The notes beneath the pieces were generated by a model. That model was not told where the DNA came from. It was given only the letters and a program-made list of their open reading frames with translations, and searched no databases. Positions 54,607 through 62,621 of a DNA stretch of 64,000 nt are shown here, in pieces. How positions within the stretch are numbered: the first letter of the stretch is position 1; every line of letters begins with the position of its first letter. The translations under genes were made by a program, and so were the position numbers. Source of the DNA: Pseudomonas tolaasii NCPPB 2192 (GTDB lineage Bacteria > Pseudomonadota > Gammaproteobacteria > Pseudomonadales > Pseudomonadaceae); the NCBI RefSeq assembly GCF_002813445.1, contig NZ_PHHD01000001.1, positions 4,650,001-4,714,000 of the forward strand. The letters are read 5' to 3'.

Positions 54607-55452
54607 ATGAACTTTACAGGAAAGACCGCAGTTGTAACGGGCGCTGGCAGAGGGCTCGGTTTTAGTTATGCGCACGCGCTGGCCACGCTGGGCGCCAATG
54701 TGGTGATCAGTGATATCGGCGCAGATAAGCTGGGCGCCGGGGGCGATGGCTCCATCGCCATGGAGGCTGCGAATGCCCTCAGGGACAAGGGGTTCAACGT
54801 GGCAGGGCATCATGGGGACTTGTCCAGCGAACAGGGTTGCGAGCAATTGGTGGCAACGGCCATCGAGGCATTTGGCCAACTCGATATCTTGATTCACAAC
54901 GCCGGCTGGGTCGGTTATCAATCGATTGAAGAGGCTGATGCAACATTCATCGGCCGCGCGGTGGATATCAATATTTATACCCCCGTGTGGTTATGCAAAC
55001 ATGCCTGGAAACACCTCAAACAGTCTGCTGCCGCACGGGTCGTGCTGACGTCATCCGACCGCGCGATGTACCAGCAATATGCCCAACCGGGCCTGGTGGC
55101 GTATGCCGCCGGCAAGATGGCACAACTGGGCATCATGAATGCGCTAAGCATGGAAGGCGCGGAAGCCGGCATTCTCGTCAATGCGGTATCCCCAGTGGCC
55201 AAGACCCGCATGTGGGGCGTGACGGGCGAACCGGAGAACCTCAAGCCTGAATGGGTGACGCCTGGCGTGGTGTTCCTGGCGTCGCAGCAGTGCCAGGACT
55301 CTGGTTATGTCCTGCGTGCCAGCAATGGCCAGTTTACGGCGACGCGGTTTGTCGAAAACCCAGGTGTCGACTACCCGGTCGATCTGGCCCGAGTGACGGC
55401 CACCAGTGCCGAACAAGTTGCCCGGCTTTGGGACCACATCAAGGAGCGTTGA
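54607..55452 (+). CDS. Short-chain dehydrogenase/reductase
   Basis: A 281-residue classical SDR. The cofactor motif is TGAGRGLG (about residues 12-19), the NAG motif is HNAG, and the catalytic Ser-Tyr-Lys is seen in VVLTSSDRAM and VAYAAGKMA. The acidic DIGAD after strand 2 favours NAD+. GAGGAAA precedes the ATG at 54607. It is 2 nt from the SMP-30 gene, so oxidation of a sugar or hydroxy acid followed by lactone opening is plausible. Confidence 0.87.
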   Translation: MNFTGKTAVVTGAGRGLGFSYAHALATLGANVVISDIGADKLGAGGDGSIAMEAANALRDKGFNVAGHHGDLSSEQGCEQLVATAIEAFGQLDILIHNAGWVGYQSIEEADATFIGRAVDINIYTPVWLCKHAWKHLKQSAAARVVLTSSDRAMYQQYAQPGLVAYAAGKMAQLGIMNALSMEGAEAGILVNAVSPVAKTRMWGVTGEPENLKPEWVTPGVVFLASQQCQDSGYVLRASNGQFTATRFVENPGVDYPVDLARVTATSAEQVARLWDHIKER

Positions 55453-55454
55453 AT

Positions 55455-56339
55455 ATGCCTGCTCAGGAAGAGCTCAAATTGCTTTCACCGTGCCAGGCCG
55501 ATCTGGGTGAAAGCCCGGTCTGGGATGAAACCCATCAGTGCCTGCTCTTTGTCGACATCAGTGGCGGCCAGATCAATGCCCTGGACCTGCACGGGCACCT
55601 GACGCGACTGTATGAGTCGCCTGCGCGCATTGGCGCCCTGGCATTGACTGAAAAGGGCAACCTGATTTTCACCCGGAATGCAGGCGTTGCCATCCTCGAC
55701 CGCACCAGTCTGCGGGTCACCCAGAACTCAAAGCTGGCCATTACGCTGTCGTCCTATCGCTTCAATGATGGTGCATGCGACCCGCAGGGCCGCTTCATCA
55801 CCGGCTTGATGGATGAAGGTCACAGCCGCAATACGGGCAAGCTCTTTCGCTACGACGCCGGGCTGAACGCCTCGGTGATACTGGACAGTATCAGCCTGCC
55901 CAATGGACTGGCGTGGGCAAGTGAGGGGGACGAGTTGTTTTTCGTCGACTCGGTGGCCCGCACGCTCTACCGCGCTCCTTACCTGGCGAACGGCAACCAC
56001 CTGCAACAGGTATCGGTGTTCGCCCGGACACCGGAGAAACTGGGCCGACCGGACGGCCTGGCGCTGGATATCGAGGGTAACGTGTGGGTTTGCCAATTCA
56101 ACGGAGGCTGCCTGCTGCAATACGACCGCAATGGGGTCCTGCTGCAGACTTTGCCGGTGCCGGTGCCACGGCCCACCAGTTGCTGCTTTGGCGGACCGGA
56201 TATGCGTACCCTGTTCATTACCACCGCCAAATTCGGCATGTCGGCGGCCGAGCACGCGGACTATCCGGCGGCGGGCAATATCTACAGCATCCGGTTGCCG
56301 GTGCCCGGGAGGCCGCGCCACCGTTTCAAGGAACTGTAG
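55455..56339 (+). CDS. SMP-30/gluconolactonase-family lactonase
   Basis: A 294-residue six-bladed propeller protein. Characteristic blocks are ADLGESPVWDETHQCLLFVD (the metal-binding Glu), RFNDGACDPQGRFITG (Asn-Asp) and LPNGLAWASEGDELFFVDS. These enzymes hydrolyse sugar lactones with a divalent metal. AAGGAG precedes the ATG at 55455, so the longer overlapping frame is rejected. It likely opens the lactone made by the SDR. Confidence 0.87.
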   Translation: MPAQEELKLLSPCQADLGESPVWDETHQCLLFVDISGGQINALDLHGHLTRLYESPARIGALALTEKGNLIFTRNAGVAILDRTSLRVTQNSKLAITLSSYRFNDGACDPQGRFITGLMDEGHSRNTGKLFRYDAGLNASVILDSISLPNGLAWASEGDELFFVDSVARTLYRAPYLANGNHLQQVSVFARTPEKLGRPDGLALDIEGNVWVCQFNGGCLLQYDRNGVLLQTLPVPVPRPTSCCFGGPDMRTLFITTAKFGMSAAEHADYPAAGNIYSIRLPVPGRPRHRFKEL

Positions 56340-56350
56340 TCGCATATGCA

Positions 56351-56701
56351 TCAAGGCCGTGGCAGGCCGGCAGCTATCCGTGAATAGTCGGTCAACGCCA
56401 TCACCTTTTCTTGAATCTGGCCCACCATTGCGCCGTGCCCCGCGGCGCTTTTTTCTTTGATGGCAGACCATTCCTGGTCAGCCATCAGGTTTGCTCTACC
56501 CTGGCGCATCCTCTCGGTACGCTGGTCGGTCTTGGTTTGCCACAGTGCGATGATGTCGACCCCATGACGGGCCATGATGCGCATGGCGTGATCACGAAAT
56601 CTTTCATGAAACGCAACCTTATTGTCTTCGAAAATTTCGTAGATGCGCAGTTGGTAGATAGCGTCTTGCGCAAGCGGCGCTGCGGTTGAGTCGGTCGCCT
56701 T
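56351..56701 (-). pseudogene. Decayed NIPSNAP-family gene
   Basis: The leftward frame reads AIYQLRIYEIFEDNKVAFHE, RFRDHAMRIMARHGVDIIAL and ANLMADQEWSAIKEKSAA, the NIPSNAP pattern. It has no start codon before the conserved IYQLRIY block, a stop lies at 56702-56704, and the central block that usually reads FVYLLEWPDE is missing after QTKTDQRTE. A short product could start at Met 56584 but would lack half the domain. Confidence 0.7.
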
Positions 56702-56823
56702 TTAAAACAATCCCAAGCATGCCCTCAGATGTGCCCCAACGTAGCAATCCACTGGAAGTGAATGGAGCTCCATGGTTTGTGGAAAGGCAGAAATGATCAG
56801 ATGAACAGCCCGCCCGACGAAAC

Positions 56824-57738
56824 CTAAAGACTCTCAGGATCGCCAAAAAACATCTGAATCCGCGACCGCAACCAGCGCTCGCCCGGGTCGTTGTCCTGCG
56901 ACCCGCGCCACGCCATGTGCAATTCAAACGTGCGTACCGGCAGCGGCGGGTCTTCTGCGCGCAAACCGCCGGCGGATGTCAGCGCTTCGGCGGCGTAGTC
57001 CGGTACGGTGGCCAGAATGTCGGTTCCCGCGAGCAGTGTGCCCAAACCGTTGAACTGCGGCACAGCCAGGACCACGTGGCGTTTGCGGTCGAGTTTTTCC
57101 AGCTCTTCATCGATAAAACCGCTCAGGTCGCCCGCGAAGGAGACCAGCGCGTGCGGCCGTGCGCAGAAGTCGTCCAGGCTCAGGGAGCCCGGCATGCTGT
57201 CGGCCCGCAGCAGTTTTGGCAGGCTGCGACGCAATACCTTGCGCTTGGCGTTGGCCGGCAGGTCGGCGGTGTAGCTGACGCCGATGGAGATTTCGCCGGA
57301 CGCCAGCAAACCCGGCATCAGGATGTAGTTGACGCGTCGCACCACCAGCACGATGCCCGGCGCTTCGGCGCGCAGGCGTTTGAGCAATTGCGGCAACAGG
57401 GCGAATTCGACATCGTCGGACAGGCCGATGCGGAAGACCGCGGTGCTGGTGGCCGGGTCGAACTCGGCGGCGCGGCTGACGGCGGTGGAGATCGAGTCCA
57501 GGGCCGGAGAGAGCAGGGCGAAGATTTCCACGGCGCGAGCGGAGGGCTCCATGCTGCGGCCGGTGCGCACGAACAGCGGGTCGTCAAACAAACCGCGCAG
57601 GCGCGACAAGGCTGCGCTGATGGCCGGTTGGCCGAGAAACAATTTCTCGGCCGCGCGGGTCACGCTGCGCTCATGCATCAAGGTTTCGAATACGATCAAG
57701 AGGTTAAGGTCGACACGACGCAGGTCGTTACGGTTCAT
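56824..57738 (-). CDS. LysR-family regulator (NodD/PcpR-like group)
   Basis: A 304-residue regulator with HTH region RRVDLNLLIVFETLMHERSV, AAEKLFLGQPAISAALSRLR (about residues 5-50), typical of the NodD/LinR-like group, and a substrate domain ending in WLRSRIQMFFG. The start MNRNDLRRVD at 57738 follows AGGA. It is divergent from the quinone-oxidoreductase-like gene 247 bp away and is its likely regulator. Confidence 0.87.
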   Translation of the reverse strand: MNRNDLRRVDLNLLIVFETLMHERSVTRAAEKLFLGQPAISAALSRLRGLFDDPLFVRTGRSMEPSARAVEIFALLSPALDSISTAVSRAAEFDPATSTAVFRIGLSDDVEFALLPQLLKRLRAEAPGIVLVVRRVNYILMPGLLASGEISIGVSYTADLPANAKRKVLRRSLPKLLRADSMPGSLSLDDFCARPHALVSFAGDLSGFIDEELEKLDRKRHVVLAVPQFNGLGTLLAGTDILATVPDYAAEALTSAGGLRAEDPPLPVRTFELHMAWRGSQDNDPGERWLRSRIQMFFGDPESL

Positions 57739-57985
57739 CTTGTGTCCTGGTTGAGTCAGCAAACTTGACGAGAGCGGCCACGCAGAAACGATGACCAGGC
57801 TGAATCTTACGGGGAAAGGCTGGTACTCTGCACAGGATAATTGAGTTTTCCTACGACACTTGAGGTCTATTCCTCAGTTGCGGAATCAATGACAGGCATG
57901 TCGACTATTAACGGCGACCGATGGTCTTACCGGGAAAGCCCAGATAGAGTTCATGGCATTAGAGGTTACTTTGACGAGGTTTGCG

Positions 57986-59008
57986 ATGTCCCGCACGATC
58001 CGTTTTCACAAGTTTGGTCCGGCCGAGGTGCTCAAGTGCGAAGAGCATGCAGCCGCGCAGCCCGCACCGGGCGAAGTGCAGGTGCGTGTCGACGCGATAG
58101 GCATCAGCTGGTACGACATTCTGTGGCGCCAGAACCTGGCGTCTTCCCACGCTCGCCTCCCGTCCGGCCTGGGCCATGAGATGGCGGGGGTTGTGGTTGC
58201 TCTCGGCGACGGCGTGGACGACCTGGCAGTAGGCGATAAAGTGGCCAGTTTTCCGGCCGAAAGCCCCAATGATTACCCGGTGTACGGTGAGCAGATTGTC
58301 CTGCCCCGTTCGGCGCTGACCCGTTACCCGGATGTGTTGAGCCCGATTGAAGCCAGCGTGCATTACACGCCGCTGCTGATTGCCTATTTTGCGTATGTTG
58401 ACCTGGCGCGGGTCAAACCTGGTCAGTTTGCACTGGTGACTGACGCCAGCCATTGTGCCGGCCCTTCCTTTGTGCAGTTGGGCAAGGCCCTGGGCGCTCG
58501 GGTGATTGCGGCGACCAAGGACAGCGCCGAGCGCGAGTACCTGCTGTCCCTTGGGGCGGAAAAGGTCATCGTCACCGAAGAACAGGACCTGCTGATGCAG
58601 ATCAACAAGTTCACCGACAACCGGGGTGTCGACGTAGTATTCGACGGCCTGGGCGGCCCGCAGATGTCATTGCTCGGTGATGTGCTGGCGCCACGTGGCA
58701 GCCTGGTGCTGTACGGCCTGCAAGGTGGCAACCAGACACCTTTCCCGGCGTGTGCGGCTTTCCAGAAAAACATTCAGTTCTTTGTGCACTGTATCGGCAA
58801 CTTCACCGGCAAGCCGGAGCTGGGCATCATCCAGGACCAGGTGGCCTTGCAACGTGCCCTGCGGGATATCAACCAGCTGACAGCCGATCGCGTGTTGGTA
58901 CCCTTGAAAACCACGGTGTTTCCGTTCAATCAGTTCGTGGAAGCGCACCGATATATGGACGAATGCCCGTGCCGTGAGCGTGTTGCCTTGCAGGTTGAAG
59001 CTGTTTGA
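57986..59008 (+). CDS. Medium-chain (quinone oxidoreductase-like) alcohol dehydrogenase
   Basis: A 340-residue MDR-family protein. GLGHEMAGVVVALGDGVDDL marks the catalytic domain and LVTDASHCAGPSFVQLGKALG the nucleotide-binding fold, although the usual GxGxxG is altered to DASHCAG. There is no structural-zinc cysteine lobe, so it is nearer to quinone oxidoreductases than to zinc alcohol dehydrogenases. ATG at 57986 follows GAGG. Under the divergent LysR gene it forms a one-gene unit. Confidence 0.82.
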   Translation: MSRTIRFHKFGPAEVLKCEEHAAAQPAPGEVQVRVDAIGISWYDILWRQNLASSHARLPSGLGHEMAGVVVALGDGVDDLAVGDKVASFPAESPNDYPVYGEQIVLPRSALTRYPDVLSPIEASVHYTPLLIAYFAYVDLARVKPGQFALVTDASHCAGPSFVQLGKALGARVIAATKDSAEREYLLSLGAEKVIVTEEQDLLMQINKFTDNRGVDVVFDGLGGPQMSLLGDVLAPRGSLVLYGLQGGNQTPFPACAAFQKNIQFFVHCIGNFTGKPELGIIQDQVALQRALRDINQLTADRVLVPLKTTVFPFNQFVEAHRYMDECPCRERVALQVEAV

Positions 59009-59685
59009 CGTGTAGGAGTATTCGTAAACGGATAATCCAAACTCCGGGCGCATGGGGCAAATGCGCCATTTGACAGGGCTTAACCCGCGCATTGTGTGAA
59101 GCGTGCAAGGGGTATTCCGGCCAATAAAAGTTACCTTTTCCCTCGGCGCCGCCCTGAATCCCAGTGCGGCGTCTTCGTGTGTGCGGTATCAAGCCGCAGC
59201 CCTTCATTTATCTGAACTGGTTTTCGACCGGGTTCTGTGTCTGTTAATCAAAAATTCAGTCCTGATAATTGAGACTTCACTTTCATCTCAAGGACTGAGT
59301 AATGAATGACTCTCTCATGCTGTTGGCGTTTTTTTCAGGGCGCATCAATGCGGTATCAACTCAAACGGCACGAACGCGGATATTAATGCGCACTGGTTTT
59401 TGTCTGTCTGATAACTCGCTGAATTTGGAGTTAAAGCGCTGTAGGAAGTTGTCGGAATGCTCTTAGGAGCATGCTTGGCCGTTTCCCTGAAGCTTGCTCC
59501 AGAGCCCCTCGTGGCCAGGAAGGCTTCGAACGCGCGCCGATAAGCAGTCCGTGTCGGTATGTTGCAAGGTGTCAGCATTTAATTATAAGGATGCTGACCC
59601 TCAGGACATTCTGCCTACACCCTATAACGAGCAAATACTTTTAATAGTTGCTTGAAACTGATATTACAACTCAGGTGGTCGAACA
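59009..59685. other. 677-bp intergenic region with an imperfect hairpin at 59256-59298
   Basis: No convincing gene is seen. TCAGTCC (59256) pairs with GGACTGA (59292-59298), and inside it TTGAGA pairs with TCTCAA, leaving a small bulge and an 11-nt loop. It lies 388 nt before the next gene and could be a leader or regulatory structure. Confidence 0.45.
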
Positions 59686-61119
59686 ATGAGCGCTATTCAC
59701 GAACAAGCCATGAATTATGTTTACCAGCAAGTTCTGCAACGCTTGATTGGGCACTTCAACCGCGCAGAGCGCACCACGCTTCAATTACTGATCCAGCGCA
59801 TTGTCGTCGCCGCCGGAGGCATGGATCAGGTGGGAGATTACAAACTGTTAGTGGCCCATGGTGGCGGGAGGGTCAGCAGCTATACCCTGGCATTATTGCG
59901 CGCAGCCCAGTTGACCATCGCCGGCCGGGCCCCCAGGACGTTTCGGCTTCGCGTGGCTACGCTGCGCCATGCCGGTATGACCCAAGGCATGCTGGATAAC
60001 ATTCATCGCGGCTACAGTCGGTTGTTCTTTCATGATGACCCCCGGCTCGAATTGCTGATGGTGGACAACGACGAAGTGCTGCCTTTCAACCACCAGCGCC
60101 CGGCATCCGCCTGCGGGCGTGAAGCGAGCCAGCGCGACAGGTTGATGATGGGGCATTTCACTTCGGGGGATATTCGCGCGACCCTGTGCAACGACACCTA
60201 TCTTGCCCTGGGCGTTTTTTTCCAGCGCGTCACCGCCTGGAATGACGGGGTGCATGCGGTGGTCAGTGGCGACTCACCGCGCAAACAAGGCCAGCTGCTG
60301 GGCTGGCTGAAGAAGACCGCCCAGGCCACTGGCGCACAGATGCCGGCGGGCAAGCCCTCATCGCTCAACGGGTTGTTTGCACGCATGTGTCAATGGAGCG
60401 ACGACATCGCCCGCGACCTGTACGGCGAACACTACGCTGCGAAAGCCGACGCAAGCCCCGGCGTCCATCGTCACCTGGCCTACATCGGGGTTGCCGATCT
60501 TTTGGAGGGTGGCAGCGGCAGCCACGCGCCGCTTTTGAGCGAGTTCATGGCGCATGCCCCCGACCCGCTGGGGTTTCAATTAAGCCACTCGGCTTACGCC
60601 ATCGCGCCGTTGATGGCTCACCTGCAAGGCTTGCAGGCCGAATGCCTGCGGGCGCTTGAGTATGAAGTCGGGGTCGAGGAGTTCTTCATGCAGGCGCAAA
60701 CCTATCTGCAGGAACGTCAGGCGCCGCCAACCATGCTGTCTCAGGCGATCAGCCCTGAAGGTCGCGCGGCCGCGGCAGAGCAAGCCCGGCAGTTTTTTGG
60801 TGTGGAGGAGAGCAAGCTCCTGTGTCTGCTGTTTTCGCCCTTCATTCACCACGGTGAACGGCTTGAAGGTTATTTGCGCCAATGCCACCCGGGCATGCTG
60901 GTGGCGCTGCCGGAATTGCACAAGGTATTGCAGGGCAAACCCGCCTCCGAGATGTTGCAACAGTGGGTCAGCGACACCAGCGGGTTGCCATTGCCCTTGC
61001 TCCAGCAGCTGTATCAAAAACGTCCACTGGTGCATGGCACTGTCAATACGGTGTGCACGCGCCGTTATGAACGGCCCGCGGCCCGGCCCGAAATGGCATT
61101 GCAGCTTTCCGGGCGATGA
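59686..61119 (+). CDS. Unrecognised 477-residue protein coupled to a MocR regulator
   Basis: A soluble, largely helical protein without signal peptide or membrane segment. I do not recognise a domain. Features are a basic first 100 residues (NHFNRAERTTLQLLIQRIV-type, seen as GHFNRAERTTLQLLIQRIVV), LMVDNDEVLPF near residue 125, several His-rich spots (HGGGR; PFIHHGERLEGYLRQCHPG) and an ending RRYERPAARPEMALQLSGR. Its stop overlaps the MocR start by 4 nt (ATGA), so the two are made together and likely act together. Confidence 0.6.
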   Translation: MSAIHEQAMNYVYQQVLQRLIGHFNRAERTTLQLLIQRIVVAAGGMDQVGDYKLLVAHGGGRVSSYTLALLRAAQLTIAGRAPRTFRLRVATLRHAGMTQGMLDNIHRGYSRLFFHDDPRLELLMVDNDEVLPFNHQRPASACGREASQRDRLMMGHFTSGDIRATLCNDTYLALGVFFQRVTAWNDGVHAVVSGDSPRKQGQLLGWLKKTAQATGAQMPAGKPSSLNGLFARMCQWSDDIARDLYGEHYAAKADASPGVHRHLAYIGVADLLEGGSGSHAPLLSEFMAHAPDPLGFQLSHSAYAIAPLMAHLQGLQAECLRALEYEVGVEEFFMQAQTYLQERQAPPTMLSQAISPEGRAAAAEQARQFFGVEESKLLCLLFSPFIHHGERLEGYLRQCHPGMLVALPELHKVLQGKPASEMLQQWVSDTSGLPLPLLQQLYQKRPLVHGTVNTVCTRRYERPAARPEMALQLSGR

Positions 61120-62516
61120 CCCTGCGCGGTGGGCGGCAGGCGGACTTCGCTTATCAGGCGGTGTATCGCTACATGGTCAACCTGATCAACGAGGTGAGTA
61201 CCGACACTCGCGTGAAGTTGCCGTCCTTGCGTCAACTGTCCCTGCGCCTGAATGTCTCGATTTCCACGATCCAGTATGCGTACTCGCTCTTGGAGAAGGA
61301 GGGCAAGGTGTATTCGGTGGCCAAGTCGGGCTATTACGCTTGGCCACTGGCGTGCAGCCCGTCGGGGCACACGGACGGCGACTTGCTCGAGCGTGTGTAT
61401 CGGGAGGCGCGGCGCCCGGGCATGGTGGTGTTGAGCGGCGATGAGCCTGCTTTGCTGGCGTCACTGGACGAAACGTTGCTGCGACTGGAGCGCGAACTGG
61501 TGCGCCAGTATCCGTTGCAGCCGTGGTCGCAGCCGTGCGGGGTATGGGAATTGCGGGCGGCAGTGGCCGCGCGCTACACCTCATCGCCGAATCGCTGCTG
61601 GCATGCCGATGACGTGTTTATTGGCGCCGATCTGCGCGGTGTACTGGATATTCTGATTGAGACGCTGGGCCTCAGAGGCACCACGGTAATCGTCGAGTCG
61701 CCTTGCGACTGGCTGATTCTACGGCTGTTACAGGATGCCGGGGTGCGCATCATCGAATGGCCCTGGGCGAAGGATGGCAGTGCGGACCTGGCGGCACTCG
61801 AAAGCATATTGCGCGACGAACCCGTGCAATTGGCGCTGCTGTCTTCGGCGGTCAGCCAACCCGCGGGAAGGGCGCTAACGCCCCTTGAACGCATGGAAGT
61901 GGCACACCTGTTGGACCAGCACGCGTGTTGGCTGCTTGAGAACGACACTTGGGGGGAGTTGAGTTTCAAGCCGGCCGGGACCGCGTTGCGCGACCTGGTG
62001 AACCCTGAGCGCGTAATGGTTTTTTCCTCGTTCGAAAAAGTGCTCGGTCCCGAAGCGCCCTACGGTTATGTGCTGTGCCGGCACTTGAGCATCCCATTGC
62101 AGCGTCAGTTCCTGCTGCGCTCGTTCCGCTTGTCGGTCATACGCCAGCGCGCGATTGCCCGTCTGTATCGCAGCGGACGAATCGACCGGCATTTGCGCTC
62201 TTTGCGCGGTTTGCTGTGTGAACAGGCAACGCAAATGCACCAGCAGTTGGAGCAACACCTGGGCGGGCAGGTGAGCTGCGACATGCCGGCAGGTGGTGCG
62301 ACCTTTTGGCTGAAATCGGCATACCACGTGGACATGCGCCAGGTATTCCAACAGTTACTCGTCCGCCAGGTGTCGATAGCGCCGGGGGAATTGTTCAGTG
62401 TGGGCGGCCTGTACCATCAGCATGTGCGTGTGAGCCTGCCCCGTCAGGGGCAGCCTGATCTGGAGATTGCCCTGATGGCGTTGAGCGAAGCGCTGCAGCA
62501 AGCGCAGACAGCTTGA
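61116..62516 (+). CDS. MocR-type GntR regulator with aminotransferase-like domain
   Basis: A 466-residue fusion. The winged HTH (about residues 12-70; VKLPSLRQLSLRLNVSISTI) is joined to a fold-type I aminotransferase-like domain (about 100-460). The PLP lysine is Lys308 in FSSFEKVLGPEAPYGYV, and Asp277 in LLENDTWGE should bind the pyridine nitrogen. The usual Asn-Pro-Thr-Gly is replaced by VSQPAGRAL. Such proteins sense PLP or amino compounds. It is coupled to the unknown gene upstream instead of the usual divergent target. Confidence 0.83.
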   Translation: MTLRGGRQADFAYQAVYRYMVNLINEVSTDTRVKLPSLRQLSLRLNVSISTIQYAYSLLEKEGKVYSVAKSGYYAWPLACSPSGHTDGDLLERVYREARRPGMVVLSGDEPALLASLDETLLRLERELVRQYPLQPWSQPCGVWELRAAVAARYTSSPNRCWHADDVFIGADLRGVLDILIETLGLRGTTVIVESPCDWLILRLLQDAGVRIIEWPWAKDGSADLAALESILRDEPVQLALLSSAVSQPAGRALTPLERMEVAHLLDQHACWLLENDTWGELSFKPAGTALRDLVNPERVMVFSSFEKVLGPEAPYGYVLCRHLSIPLQRQFLLRSFRLSVIRQRAIARLYRSGRIDRHLRSLRGLLCEQATQMHQQLEQHLGGQVSCDMPAGGATFWLKSAYHVDMRQVFQQLLVRQVSIAPGELFSVGGLYHQHVRVSLPRQGQPDLEIALMALSEALQQAQTA

Positions 62517-62527
62517 GTGTATGAAAA

Positions 62528-62565
62528 TTCTCTTCGCGACGTGGGATAGATACCGTCGCGGAGAA
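62528..62565 (+). terminator. Hairpin after the MocR gene
   Basis: TTCTC-TT-CGCGACG pairs with CGTCGCGGAGAA across a 12-nt loop, giving a 12-bp stem with a small bulge 11 nt after the stop codon. There is no immediate T-run, so it may be a factor-assisted terminator or mRNA end. Confidence 0.45.
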
Positions 62566-62621
62566 GTCCAACTCTCAGTAAACTGTCGTTTTTTCCACAC
62601 CCTTCTTTTCGAGGTTCATGC

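Noticed and set aside
59345..59578. A 77-codon leftward frame in the 677-bp gap
   Set aside because: No homology recognised, unusual composition, no ribosome-binding site.
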